Assembly (NCBI GenBank): GCA_014529385.2
Contig: CM043960.1
Coordinates: 120,414,543-120,478,542, forward strand
Source: Adiantum capillus-veneris
Taxonomy: Eukaryota; Streptophyta; Polypodiopsida; Polypodiales; Pteridaceae
Direction: 5' to 3'
Length of the DNA stretch: 64,000 nt
Below are positions 1 to 9,197 of this stretch, in pieces; positions within the stretch are counted from its first letter, which is position 1; each line of letters begins with the position of its first letter. Below the pieces are notes generated by a model. The model had not been told where the DNA came from. It made no database searches and saw nothing but the letters and a program-made list of their open reading frames with translations. The translations under genes were made by a program, and so were the position numbers.

Positions 1-19
1 GGTACCACATTGGGCCTTT

Positions 20-220
20 AAGTGGGAGGTTGTTGGGGGTAAAGGCCCCCTGTGGCCCCCTTTCTTGTATAGTGTACACATACTTATACTAAAACTCACT
101 TATAAGTGAGTACACACATTTTTTATTAAGTGTCCGGCCAAAGTGGCCGGACAACTTATAAGTGTACTTAAATAAAACAAAGAACCCTCAAAATGAAGAA
201 TTGTGGGTTTCTTACGCTGG

Positions 221-222
<2 letters not shown>
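20..222 (+). mobile_element. Copia LTR start with polypurine tract
   Basis: A purine tract AAGTGGGAGGT at 20-30 is followed by TGTTGGGGGTAAAGG, the same PPT-to-LTR junction seen at 27859-27869 and, in reverse, at 17064-17075. I read it as the 3' end of a copia internal region and the start of its 3' LTR at position 31. The LTR end is not clear: sequence runs into a (CT)n tract at 223. The LTR at 60271 of the same family is 191 bp, which would put the end near 220. The rest of the element lies to the left of the window. Confidence 0.6.
94..157. other. Palindrome and GC-rich hairpin inside LTR
   Basis: Positions 94-111 form a perfect 18-bp palindrome (half-site ACTCACTTA). Positions 132-139 (GTCCGGCC) and 145-152 (GGCCGGAC) form an 8-bp perfect stem with a 5-base loop, flanked by partly complementary AAGT/ACTT. 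Both lie just downstream of the LTR start, in what would be U3. They could be regulatory palindromes or RNA hairpins; nothing in the sequence decides between these. Confidence 0.5.

Positions 223-282
<60 letters not shown>
223..282. repeat. (CT)30 microsatellite
   Basis: Uninterrupted CT dinucleotides. This is the first of many (CT)n/(GA)n tracts in the window. Reading frames through it give Ser-Leu or Arg-Glu repeats and are not genes. Confidence 0.97.
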
Positions 283-283
<1 letters not shown>

Positions 284-1056
284 ATACGGCTGCTTCTTCG
301 ACACGATACAAGCAAAGAGCATTTGGCTTCCCGCGTCGAGAACGCCCGCCGTTGTAGCTGGGAGAAGCAGAAGCAGAAGCAGCAGAACGTCGCTGCAGAA
401 GCAAAGTCGAAGGAGAACATGGATACCAAAAAGTACCATCGCAGAGCAGCTCCTACTCACAGATTGTGGAGCATCCTCCAGCACTGCTTGACCCAACTTT
501 CTGAACTTGTATAAGGAGGCAGGGGGCGCCTAGTAGAAGCGGAAGAGGTAGAAGGCATAAGGAGGCTCAGCACCCAGCAGTACCTCATGTTCTTCATTGT
601 TTTCTCAAAAGCAAGCCTAGCGTTTTTGCATCAGCAAGATCAGCATTTTCAGCCTGCAAGATCAATGGTTCAGGTCAGCCCTCAGCCTCGACGTACCGCA
701 CCCTTTCGGTAGCAGATCCTCGCCGTATTCTTCCTATCACAACAGATCAGCCAACGCTCAGTCTTCAGCCTTAAGGACAGCCAGCGTTTTCTGTTTTCAG
801 CCCTAAGCAGTCAGCATTTTGCAGTTTCTTACTGCACTTGACACCCTCTGTGACAGATCAGCATTAGTCTCGCTGCACGATTGAGATCCATAGGAGTAGA
901 CCTAGCGTTTTCAGATTTCAGCCCATTGACAACGTCGTCGTCAAGTACCACAGCATGTAGAAGCATTGTACTAGACTTTGTGCAATCTAAAGCAAATACC
1001 TCTCCAGCAATAAAGAGGGGGCCCTTGGAGGGGGGTTTGGGACCCCATTTGATGTC

Positions 1057-1057
<1 letters not shown>
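283..1057. other. Non-coding stretch, CAG/TTTTCAG rich
   Basis: No coherent open frame or domain. Short phrases such as CAGCATTTTCAGCC and CAGCCCT recur irregularly. It may be leader or flanking sequence of the upstream copia LTR or of LINE-1; I see no PBS after the (CT)n tract. Confidence 0.4.
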
Positions 1058-1093
<36 letters not shown>

Positions 1094-1182
1094 CATCCGT
1101 GGCTCTGATTGGAAGTGCTGCTATTCTTAGAGTTCCAAATTGTTTCTGTGTCAGCGTAACTCTGCTCATAGAAGATGTTAGT

Positions 1183-1236
<54 letters not shown>

Positions 1237-1289
1237 TCCAAAACTTCTCTCTCTCTCTCTCTCTCTCATCATACCATCTCTCTCTCTCT
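1058..1289. repeat. Cluster of (CT)n tracts
   Basis: (TC)n at 1058-1091, 1187-1232, about 1246-1267 and 1278-1289, separated by unique sequence. They lie upstream of LINE-1 ORF1 and may be part of its 5' region or the microsatellite into which it inserted. Confidence 0.9.
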
Positions 1290-1303
1290 TTACCATGCTT
1301 TCG

Positions 1304-1433
1304 TTTAGGGTTTGCTGCTGTATTTTAGGGTTCGCAACCTGTTTTTAGGGCTCGCGACCTGTATTTTAGGGTTCGCGACTGGTTTTTTTTTTTTTTTTTG
1401 GGTTGTTGGACAGATCTGCGTTTTAGGGTTTGC
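1304..1433 (+). promoter_or_regulatory. Telobox (TTTAGGG) array next to GAGA tracts
   Basis: TTTTAGGG or TTTAGGG occurs five times in about 130 bases, in imperfect units of roughly 21 bp of the form TTTTAGGGTTCGCGACCTGT. The motif matches the plant telomere repeat and the telobox of plant promoters. It sits between (CT)n tracts and the LINE-1 ORF1 start. That telobox plus GAGA motifs mark plant promoters and Polycomb-recruiting elements is known; that this array promotes LINE transcription is inference. Confidence 0.5.
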
Positions 1434-1465
1434 TGCATTTTTTGCACTTTAGAAACATCAATCCT

Positions 1466-1470
<5 letters not shown>

Positions 1471-1499
<29 letters not shown>
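1471..1499. repeat. (CT)n tract ending at the LINE-1 ORF1 start
   Basis: CT repeats run directly into the ATG at 1500. It may be the microsatellite target of the LINE or its pyrimidine-rich 5' leader. A longer open frame reads through it from 1398, but that part only encodes a Ser-Leu repeat. Confidence 0.9.
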
Positions 1500-1501
<2 letters not shown>

Positions 1502-2369
1502 GTCATCCCCAACCTCACCTATGGCAACAAGCAAACTCAAATATATGCTTCACTCCAAACGAATTTCCATCATTGAATTGGAAATGAAAGCATGGAGAAA
1601 AGAGATGGAAGATTGGAGGAACGCGAAGACCGTTTTCCTCCGAGAAAATGAAGAAAAGGAGAAGAGGTGGAAGGACGAGAAGGATCATCTTCTCAACAAG
1701 ATCGCCACGTTGGAGAATAGCATTTTGGACCTCCACAAAGAAGTGTTGGAAACACGGTCAAAAAATGGGCTTGAAGAGGGGGAATTTCAGCCCTCTTTGA
1801 GGGAAGAAATTGACAACATCAATGAGGAGAAGAAGTCATGGGCCGCGGTCATATCCGAAACGCAAAAGAAAGTAGAGGAGGCCGAAAAATGGATTGAGGT
1901 TGCCAAGAAAGGGAAAGGTAAGGAAGCTCCTTGTACACCCACTCTTATCAACATGACCCTCGAAGAGGAACAAAGAAGGAGGGTGCGGGCTCTACATGTG
2001 AGGGTAACCGGCCTCAAGGACATAAACAATGTGGAAAAAGAGGTCACAAGCCTCACATCAATGATGGGGGTGGAGAAGCCTTCACACACAAAGGCATGGA
2101 GAGTGGGCAAGAAGAGTGAGGGCCCCGGAGAATCTTCAAAGGAAAGAGCTCTCATACTACGCTTCCCTTCATTGGAAGAGAAGAAGGAATTCTTGAGGAA
2201 GAGACCTACTCTCAAGAAGACAGGTATTTTCTTAGGCGATGACCTCACTCTCTCACAACTTGCGCATATGAGAGAAGTAATGCCCGAGATTCAAGCGGCA
2301 AGGGAGAAGGGGAAGATGGCCTTTTACAGAGATGGTCGGGTGGTGATTGTAGAGCGGCGCTCTACATGA
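1500..2369 (+). CDS. LINE ORF1 protein (coiled-coil, nucleic-acid binding)
   Basis: The 289-residue protein starts at the first ATG after the (CT)n tract. About residues 10-140 are Glu/Lys-rich with heptad-like spacing, as expected for a coiled coil (around MEDWRNAK and LENSILDLHKEV). About residues 155-289 (motifs VRALHVRVTGLKD, RALILRFPSLEEKKEFL, MPEIQAAREKGKMAFYRDG) resemble the RRM-plus-C-terminal domain of L1 ORF1p. The family coats the element RNA and acts as a chaperone. There is no CCHC zinc knuckle. It ends with TGA and lies in the same frame as ORF2. The L1-ORF1 likeness is judged by eye. Confidence 0.8.
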
Positions 2370-2399
2370 CGGTGCGAGACCTATGGGACCACATTGAGG
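2367..2399 (+). other. Single stop TGA-CGG between same-frame ORF1 and ORF2
   Basis: ORF1 ends ACA-TGA-CGG. The next ten codons are open in the same frame and lead into the ORF2 ATG at 2400. UGA followed by CGG is the leaky-stop context used by several plant RNA viruses for read-through. An ORF1-ORF2 fusion by read-through is therefore possible, as is reinitiation at the nearby ATG. LINE-2 has the same arrangement with TAG. Confidence 0.45.
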
Positions 2400-5300
2400 A
2401 TGGCGACTTGGAATTGTAATGGGTCTATGAGGTTGGATGTTGGTGCCTTTGAGGACAGTTTCAGAGACAAGGACATTGTTTTCTTTTCAGAGACTCACCA
2501 GGCCCCTGGCCAACTGATGCCACATGTGGTGGGATACAAATGGGAGACAGCCCACAGAACAGTCACGAGATCTGAGCATGGGAGTAGAGGTTCAGGAGGA
2601 GTAGCGGTGTTGTTTAGGGAGGAGCTACAGCCACTACTACATATTGTACGGAGAGATGATCAGGCTAGATACATGTGGGTGAGGCTGAGAGCTGACACAG
2701 GTCGATTTCTATATATTGCTATATGTTACTTCCCCCCCAGTACGTCAGTATATGCTGTATCCAGAGGGCAGTCGCCTTTCTCAATTCTAGATGATGATAT
2801 ATGGGAGTTTTCTAGGGATGGTGATATCATCCTCCTAGGAGACTTCAATGCTCGAACGGGCAACTGTCAGACAGTCTTCTACGACACCTCAGATGAGATG
2901 CTTAGAGAGTTGGATGTGGGTGAGCTGGGGTTTGACAGATGCTCACATGACAGAGAGCAGACTGAGTATGGGAGATACCTCACGGAGATGACGACTACAC
3001 ATGGGCTAGCCATACTTAATGGCTTACAGCGGTTTCCTGGAGCAGCAGGCTTCACATGCTTTCCACACAGACATGGGGCCAGTACAGTGGACTATGTTAT
3101 GACACAGCCGAGCTTTATTCCTTGTATTCAGGATTTCATGGTGGGAGCCAGACCAGTGGGCGTAGCAGTGGATCATGCTCTCTTGACACTGTCCGTATCT
3201 TTTCAGTTTAGTACAGCCCAGAAATCAGGAGGCAGGTCACACACCCGTTATACATTTACACCAGAGACTGACTCGGTTTATACAGAGGCGATCTGGGATC
3301 GTCTATGCACAGTTGCTCCAGGCCTCTCAGTAGAGGAGTGCACTACTTTATTGACTGAGACACTACATGATGCAGCATCAGAGGCATACCCACACACTCA
3401 ACCGGATCGGAGGCGACATTCTGGGAGCATGCCCCAGAATAGTTGGTATGATGAGGAGTGCAGAGAGATGAGAGCCCAGCTTCAGAGGGATCTTCATTTA
3501 GGAGTCATCACCTACAGACAGTCGCGGATTGCTTTCCGGCGCCTTGTGCGAAAGAAGAAACGAGCTTACCTGGCCCAAATGGAGCGAGACTTGTATCAGT
3601 TGTTCTTGAGTAGAGACTCAGGCGAGGCATGGCGACTCTTCCATGAGCACTCCCCTCCCCCAGTGATTACTTCTCCTGATGTGTGGGGCCAGTATGCGGC
3701 ATCGTTATATACGGTTCCTGGGCAGGATCCCCTTCCAGATCCTACAGAGCCATGTCCACCTACGAGCACCTTCTTTACCACTGAGATGGTAAAGAGAGCC
3801 ATTGACAGGATGAGGACCCGGAGGGCTTACGATCATGACGGTCTAGTAGCGGAGCACTTTATACATGCTAGGGATATGCTGATGGAGGTTCTTGCAGTGT
3901 TGTTCAATCGTGCCATGTGTGAGGGATTACCTGAGACTTGGAGGTTGTCTACTATTGTGCCTATATTCAAGGCAGGTGATCCTACAGAGCCTGGAAATTA
4001 CCGCACTATTATGGTTGGACACACACTGGCACGATTGTATGCATCCATTATTGAGCAGCAGTTGAGTAACTGGGCAGAGGGTGAGGGTGTACGGGCAAAG
4101 GGACAGGCAGGTTTCAGGAGGGGTTTCTCCACTCTTGACCATATTCTGACACTCAGAGCTATCATTGAGGAGGGCAGGTCACATGGGAGACGGATTTATT
4201 GTAGCTTTGTGGATTTCCGCAAAGCATTTGACATGGTACCGAGAGCTCGACTGATGCGCAGACTGCAGGAGATGGGGGTGCCCACAGTGTTGATTTGGGG
4301 GATTATGGCTTTATACAGATCAGTGATGGGACATGTACGCACCCCAGAGGGGATATCTGACTTAGTTCACTCCACTATCGGGGTGAAACAGGGTTGCCCA
4401 TTGTCTCCTACTCTATTTGGTATGTATGTTGATGAGGTGTCTGATTACATTGACAGAGAGGGTGATAGAGGTGCCCAGCTGGCAGGGACGTGGATCCCAT
4501 TGTTGTTATATGCTGATGATATTGTCTTGATCTCTGACTCACCAGAGGGTATGCAGCGACAGTTGGATGCATTACACAGTTTTGCAGAGGATAGTGGATT
4601 GTCTGTAAACCTTGGTAAAACCAAGGTCATGGTGTTTAACACCACACCGCAGTGGATCAGGAGATCGGCACCGACCTTCACGTATGGTCAAGAGATTGTG
4701 GAGTATACAGATGCATACACTTACCTTGGGATAGTCTTCACTGGGCCGAGGTTTTCTTTGGGGAGAGCAGCAAAGACTAGACTGACCAGAGCTTATGCGG
4801 CCTTGGGAGGCTTGGAGAGGATGTGTTCGCAGGTTCAGTTCCAGGAACCTCGGACAAAGTTATGGCTCTTTGATACTTTAGTAGCCTCAGCTATGATGTA
4901 TGGGGTACAGGTATGGGGACCTTCTGTAGGCCAGGATGGTTGGAGACGTATGGAGAGGCCCTTGGTATCTATGATCTCCCGATTGATTAGAGCCAAGGCC
5001 TCCGTACCTCACGCGATCATTCGAGCAGAGCTAGCTGCCCCCCCCATGGAGATTGAGGCGCTTACCAGATCAGTGTCCTTTGTGCACAGCCTATGGGATA
5101 CTACTAGAGACAGATATGCTAGATTGGCCCTTGAGTCTTCCAGACAGTTAGCTCTACAGGGGGACACTTCATGCTGGTATGCACAGATGACTTCATGGTT
5201 TCAGACGCATGGCTTCACCATGGACAGGTTGCCCCCTTTCCAGTATTCTCTTCAGGCACCCTCGCTGTCTCTTACACGGGTGGAGATCACTAGACTCATT

Positions 5301-5726
5301 CGTCAGGACCTGATCCAGCTCGACACCAGGAGGACATGGATAGAGCCGCCTCAGGAGTTGAGCACGAAGATGGCTTTCTATAGAGAGCATCTTCTCCACC
5401 TCACAGGAGATGGGTTTGTGATTCGACCCAGCTACATGGACACACATATGTCTCATGGTTTGCGTTGTGCCATTGGTCAGATACGCACATCCTCACATCA
5501 GCTCGAGATTGAGACCGGTAGATTCAGAGGGATACCAGCAGACAGCAGGATATGCCGATTATGCCAGAGAGAGCCAGAGACAGAGTTGCACTACATATGT
5601 CATTGCACAGTGTTCTATGAGATACGGGGGCGTTTCCACTGCTTATTCAGAGAGGGTTTTGGTCCTCTATCTAGGGTCATGAGTTATGAGGATCAGAGAT
5701 GTCTTGGACTATATCTACTTGAGTAA
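2400..5726 (+). CDS. LINE ORF2: APE endonuclease and reverse transcriptase
   Basis: A 1108-residue open frame. The APE-type endonuclease occupies about residues 1-265: WNCNG at 4-8, catalytic Glu in SETHQ near 31, GDFNAR near 147, VDYVM near 230 and VDH near 257. The reverse transcriptase spans about 460-760: RTIMVG, FVDFRKAFDMVPR, IGVKQGCPLSP and the active site YADD at 704-707. A C-terminal Cys/His cluster near 1052-1070 (CRLC then HYICHC) is the usual LINE zinc knuckle. The enzyme nicks the target and primes reverse transcription there. All catalytic residues I can check are present. I chose ATG 2400; an in-frame TTG lies two codons upstream. Confidence 0.93.
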   Translation: MATWNCNGSMRLDVGAFEDSFRDKDIVFFSETHQAPGQLMPHVVGYKWETAHRTVTRSEHGSRGSGGVAVLFREELQPLLHIVRRDDQARYMWVRLRADTGRFLYIAICYFPPSTSVYAVSRGQSPFSILDDDIWEFSRDGDIILLGDFNARTGNCQTVFYDTSDEMLRELDVGELGFDRCSHDREQTEYGRYLTEMTTTHGLAILNGLQRFPGAAGFTCFPHRHGASTVDYVMTQPSFIPCIQDFMVGARPVGVAVDHALLTLSVSFQFSTAQKSGGRSHTRYTFTPETDSVYTEAIWDRLCTVAPGLSVEECTTLLTETLHDAASEAYPHTQPDRRRHSGSMPQNSWYDEECREMRAQLQRDLHLGVITYRQSRIAFRRLVRKKKRAYLAQMERDLYQLFLSRDSGEAWRLFHEHSPPPVITSPDVWGQYAASLYTVPGQDPLPDPTEPCPPTSTFFTTEMVKRAIDRMRTRRAYDHDGLVAEHFIHARDMLMEVLAVLFNRAMCEGLPETWRLSTIVPIFKAGDPTEPGNYRTIMVGHTLARLYASIIEQQLSNWAEGEGVRAKGQAGFRRGFSTLDHILTLRAIIEEGRSHGRRIYCSFVDFRKAFDMVPRARLMRRLQEMGVPTVLIWGIMALYRSVMGHVRTPEGISDLVHSTIGVKQGCPLSPTLFGMYVDEVSDYIDREGDRGAQLAGTWIPLLLYADDIVLISDSPEGMQRQLDALHSFAEDSGLSVNLGKTKVMVFNTTPQWIRRSAPTFTYGQEIVEYTDAYTYLGIVFTGPRFSLGRAAKTRLTRAYAALGGLERMCSQVQFQEPRTKLWLFDTLVASAMMYGVQVWGPSVGQDGWRRMERPLVSMISRLIRAKASVPHAIIRAELAAPPMEIEALTRSVSFVHSLWDTTRDRYARLALESSRQLALQGDTSCWYAQMTSWFQTHGFTMDRLPPFQYSLQAPSLSLTRVEITRLIRQDLIQLDTRRTWIEPPQELSTKMAFYREHLLHLTGDGFVIRPSYMDTHMSHGLRCAIGQIRTSSHQLEIETGRFRGIPADSRICRLCQREPETELHYICHCTVFYEIRGRFHCLFREGFGPLSRVMSYEDQRCLGLYLLE

Positions 5727-6255
5727 CACAGGTATAGAGACACTTTACTGGGGAGAGCTAGAGAGAGGCAGTCCCAGAGACACATTACAGATTTCTTTTC
5801 ACTAGATATGGGACAGCCAGAGGAGTAGCCACCACTGCAGAGCTCGTCCCACACTCATTCGACCACTACTGGCACTCTCATCGACCGAGCATTGGAGCTA
5901 CAGAGATACAGACGACCGCGACTGAGGAGAGGAGCTACACAGCATCGACGGAGACTACAACAGAAGATTCGAGCCATACTCTCTCGACATCCAGAGTGCA
6001 GATGAGGATGGATCCTCACCATTTCTTCCATCTTTGTTTCACACACTGTTACATCCAGTTTACCGGGTACCTATTGTATCAGCTGCTACACCCACGTAGT
6101 TTTAGATTGTAGTAGTAGTAGTAGTATTTTGTTCCACTTCTAGTTCTTTTGTACCCAGACATGGTATTAGATTCACTATTTTGTAACTGATTGGTCTCAT
6201 AGGTCATTTTGGCCTTTTGAAGACGTTAATATAACATTTCATTTCATTTCATTTC
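5727..6255 (+). other. LINE-1 3' UTR and (ATTTC)4 tail
   Basis: About 510 bases of non-coding sequence follow ORF2, with a GTA/GTAGTA run near 6110-6125, the conserved 3' motif at 6190-6206, and an ATTTC x4 tail at 6236-6255 that merges with a (TC)n tract at 6254-6271. Microsatellite-like tails are known from several non-L1 LINE clades and some L1-like elements. Confidence 0.7.
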
Positions 6256-6271
6256 TCTCTCTCTCTCTCTC
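6254..6271. repeat. (TC)9 tract at the LINE-1 3' end
   Basis: A short TC microsatellite directly abuts the ATTTC tail. With (CT)n also present on the 5' side of ORF1, it may represent the split target site of the LINE. Confidence 0.85.
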
Positions 6272-6390
6272 GATCTGCCGCACCCTACTTCTTGCAGTGT
6301 GTGCCCATCTCCTCCTGCTCTCACACACTCCCTGCGCTCAACACTGTTGGCCAGCCCTTGAAGGCTGGGGCTGGGCCTGTGGTGTAGATC

Positions 6391-7038
6391 GGGGTCTCCT
6401 CTGTGGACAGGCCTTCGCAAGATGGCCCATCTGTCGACTAACGAAACACTGATTCGAGGTCTCCATTGTGGACAGGCCTTCGCAAGATGGCCCATCTGTC
6501 GACTAACGAAACACTGATTCGGGATCTCCAGGACAGTCCCAATCACTGAGCCTATCCTTGAAAGGAGCGGAAGGTATTCCCTTCTCAGGCCGGGGAAGCA
6601 GACTGAGATGGGCAGGTCTGCCTCCTCGACAAGAACGTCGGTAGCTGGGTCGAAACCGTGGCGCCACTGTCGAAAGTGTGCTCAAACTGCACGGATGGCC
6701 AGGGGGCTCATCACAATGACCTTGGACGCCATCTCGGGAGTCTCGAACTCTGTCTGGTAGTAGCCACATCCAAGAAGCTGAACATCGAGAATCTTGCCCA
6801 CCTCTGTGAGAAGGCGGGCCTGAAGGAGATCGTGCACTTCCCCTCTACTGGGTTTGGTGCCGAGAATCTTGCAAATAATAGAGGTGGCCTGAAGGCACAC
6901 CACCTCTGCCTCTAAGCTCGCTTGTTCTATCGGCGAGAGAGCAAGTCGGATGGTGGGTTCTGCGGGGTCGGGCGAGGGGGCTGCAGTGGAGTCCCTCTGT
7001 GGCAGAGCAGAATCCTCCATCTGTGTCTGCTGCGACAA
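6391..7038 (-). pseudogene. Degenerate DUF4283-type LINE ORF1/gag-like protein
   Basis: On the minus strand an open frame starts at 7038 and, after one TGA at 6684-6682, continues in the same frame to about 6440. The pattern (CKILGTKP, LLGCGYYQTEF, ADLPISVCFPGLRREYLP, IGSVIGTVLEI) follows the plant DUF4283 domain found in LINE ORF1/gag-like proteins. A zinc-knuckle-like remnant MGHLAKACPQW follows. The 65-bp tandem duplication at 6403-6532 then breaks the frame. The stop fits a CGA-to-TGA change. No adjacent reverse transcriptase is seen. Family call from motif pattern only. Confidence 0.5.
6403..6532. repeat. 65-bp tandem duplication in the DUF4283 relic
   Basis: Two nearly identical 65-base units start at 6403 and 6468, each with GTGGACAGGCCTTCGC at its start. 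The length is not a multiple of three, so the copy shifts the reading frame of the antisense ORF1 relic across its zinc-knuckle region. Confidence 0.9.
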
Positions 7039-7099
7039 GGGAGAACGGAGGGGAGTCGAAGGCGACGGGAGTCGAGGCCGCTGTTAAAACTGTTCTGTC

Positions 7100-7440
7100 A
7101 GTGACAGAGACTCGACGTGGAGGGGATGACACAGGCAGGAGGAGCGGGGGGAGGGGGCGAAATGACGGGCAGGGGCAGTGGGAAAGGAAGGGAAGGGGGC
7201 AGCGCGAAAAGGGCGGGAGGGGGCAGCGAGGGACAGCGTGGAGGGTGGGAGAGGGCAGCGTGGCGTGCAGGGGCAGCGGGACAGTGGGGGAGGAGGCAGC
7301 GCGGTGGGGCGAAAGAGGAGGGCAGGGAGGGGCAGCAAGGCGGGGGGGGGGGGGGGGGGGCTGTGAGGGAAGGGGGAAGGGTTGGGTTGGGCTGGCAATG
7401 GCAAGCAAAGCAGGTGAGGCGCGTGAGCAGCAACAGCAGC
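7100..7440. repeat. G-rich block with a 19-base G run
   Basis: The plus strand is strongly G-rich, with many GGGGCAGCG/GGGAGGGG phrases and an uninterrupted G run at 7342-7360. The frames on both strands are Pro-, Gly- or Arg-rich low-complexity and I do not regard them as genes. The plus strand could form G-quadruplexes. Confidence 0.7.
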
Positions 7441-7779
7441 AACGAGCCTCTTTGACATTTAAGTTTCATCACCAACCTTGAGGAAGGTAGACTATGCGTG
7501 TTGTGATTGTGACAGCGGATACGAGTCCTTCAGGGATTGGATGGGCAATAGGGCAAGATGATTAAGAACAAAACATGTAGTGGTGAGACTTGGGACTAAG
7601 GTTTTGAGTTCTCGCCAGCGAGATTATGTGTAGGTGAAGAGGAAATTATGAGGAGCGGTTACAACATTGAAGTGTGATAAGTGAGTACTTTATAGGGTAT
7701 TAGGGGTTGTGGAAATTGATTGTTTATCTCTTCTTGGAATGATCACAAATTGGTCATTTTTTGACATTGCTATTCTGTG
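7441..7779. other. Unassigned, no gene seen
   Basis: AT-balanced sequence without an open frame or repeat that I recognise. It may be decayed gypsy pol sequence, since the region just downstream is. Confidence 0.4.
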
Positions 7780-8440
7780 ATGGATTGCCTACATTAAGTC
7801 CTGGAATCCCGAGTTTAAGCATATTGCAAGAAAGGATAATCCAATGGTAGATATGCTATCTAGGGCAAGGTCTGAAAATCAAGAGGACATGGTTGTTGAG
7901 GGAGATAATGTAGGCACGAAGGTTTACACTATTGCCCATGCAAAGGTTGGTCATGTGTGTTTTGTTACTTGTAGCTTCGCTTGAGTCCTTCTTAGAGGAG
8001 TTGTATGAGGGTGAATGGCTGCTCATAGGTCGCTTCTTAAGTACCTTGCTAAAGGAAGACGATTGGTCTGATGAAGAATTTAAGAGGATAAGAAGGAAAG
8101 CATATGGATACTTCTTGAGGGATGGCTACTTATGGAAGCATCCTAAAAGAAAATACGATTGCGGGTAGTGTGTGATAAGGCTACTCAACACGAGATTATG
8201 GAGGACTCTTTGAAAGTTGATGGGTAGGACATCAAGGTGTATGGGCAACATTGCCATAGTGAAAGAAAGTATTGTTAGAAAGGCATGTATAAGGATGCAG
8301 CTGAGTCTGTGGAGTCTTGTGTGACATGCCAAATGTAGTCAAATGTTCGGCTTCGAGATCGGTTGCATCCCACTTATCCATCAGCTGTATTAAAATGTTG
8401 AAGTTGGTATTTTTTTGTGAGCATGTGGTGCCCCACAGGT
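7780..8440 (+). pseudogene. Gypsy RNase H end and integrase zinc-finger relic
   Basis: Conceptual translation near 7785-7880 gives KSWNPEFKHIARKDNP followed by MVDMLSRAR, the RNase H C-terminus of Ty3/gypsy elements. At 7932-8168 an open stretch includes DGYLWKHPKRK, and at about 8170-8340 a frameshifted GHQGVWATL...CVTCQM reads as an integrase HHCC finger. Several stops and frameshifts interrupt it. There is no catalytic integrase core and no LTR nearby, so it is a truncated relic. Confidence 0.7.
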
Positions 8441-9197
8441 ACAACAATAATGATCCAACTTGACTTTTCAGGATGCAACCTGCAATGCTCTGTTGTTTTG
8501 GGGGTAGAAAAGAAACCCCCTCTTGGGGCCATTTCATCAACACATTATATTACGCCCATTTTTTGCAGTGGTGCTGTTACATCCCTTGATCTCAGGATAG
8601 GTGCCTGTAGCTTTGGGCAGCCAGTGTGAAAGCCACTTCCTAAAGCGAGTCCTATGCATGAGTCAATTTAATTGTGTAATCCTTTCCATACACCCAGGTC
8701 AGGGTGTAGTATGAGATGATAGCTCTTGTGCAAGAGACTAGGCCAGTGTATCGCAGGCTCTCTGGCTAGGGAACGAGGTGGGTAGGTGAGTGTGATTTGC
8801 ACCTTGGAAAGTCATGTTCCTCTTAATCGGGATATACAGAGTCGTTCTTATCCTCCAGCCGTAGCTTTTGTGCAATAGTCTACTTTTGAGCTTTTTCTCT
8901 TTGTCATCTAGCAACAGTTATGTAGCTACACCAGTCAGTTATCATTTATTTTCTAACCTTCTGCTCTTGGTAACAATGATATACACCTTTGCAATCATTA
9001 TATGGCCATTCTGACTTGCTCAGATTTTACTTCGATTGTTGCTGCTATGGTTTTGTAAAACAGGCTTAGGTGCTTTGAACAACACATGTGAATTGTATGT
9101 TGTTGCATGTAGATGCCAGATAGGTTATGAATGATTTGAAAGAACTGTTAGTGCTGAAGACATTTTGGCTGGTAATTTTTCCTGGTCTGATCACTAG
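8441..9197 (+). other. Probable intron sequence upstream of the kinase exons
   Basis: No exon of the expected kinase domain is recognisable here. The stretch ends in an acceptor CACTAG at 9192-9197 immediately before a coding exon, so at least its 3' part should be intron. The LINE and gypsy relics upstream may lie in the same large intron. Confidence 0.5.

Larger units (their letters stand above)
1500..6255 (+). mobile_element. LINE-1: APE-type non-LTR retrotransposon, both ORFs open
   Basis: The unit comprises ORF1 (1500-2369), a 30-base same-frame gap, ORF2 (2400-5726), a 3' UTR and a tail of four ATTTC units at 6236-6255. The 3' UTR has a motif, TTGGTCTCATAGGTCAT at 6190-6206, shared with the LINE at 49.6-54 kb (TTGGTCCCATAGGTCAT). 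The left boundary is uncertain because (CT)n lies immediately upstream. No poly(A) is seen; the tail is a short tandem repeat. Both ORFs lack internal stops, so this copy is young or selected. L1-like clade assignment is inference from ORF1 and APE/RT layout. Confidence 0.85.

Noticed and set aside
203-1308. Open frames of Ser-Leu or Arg-Glu repeats
   Set aside because: They are translations of (CT)n/(GA)n microsatellites and start or end inside them; no other coding signal.
6845-7481. Proline-rich and Gly/Arg-rich frames on both strands
   Set aside because: They overlap each other in a G-rich low-complexity block; several frames are open at once because of base composition.
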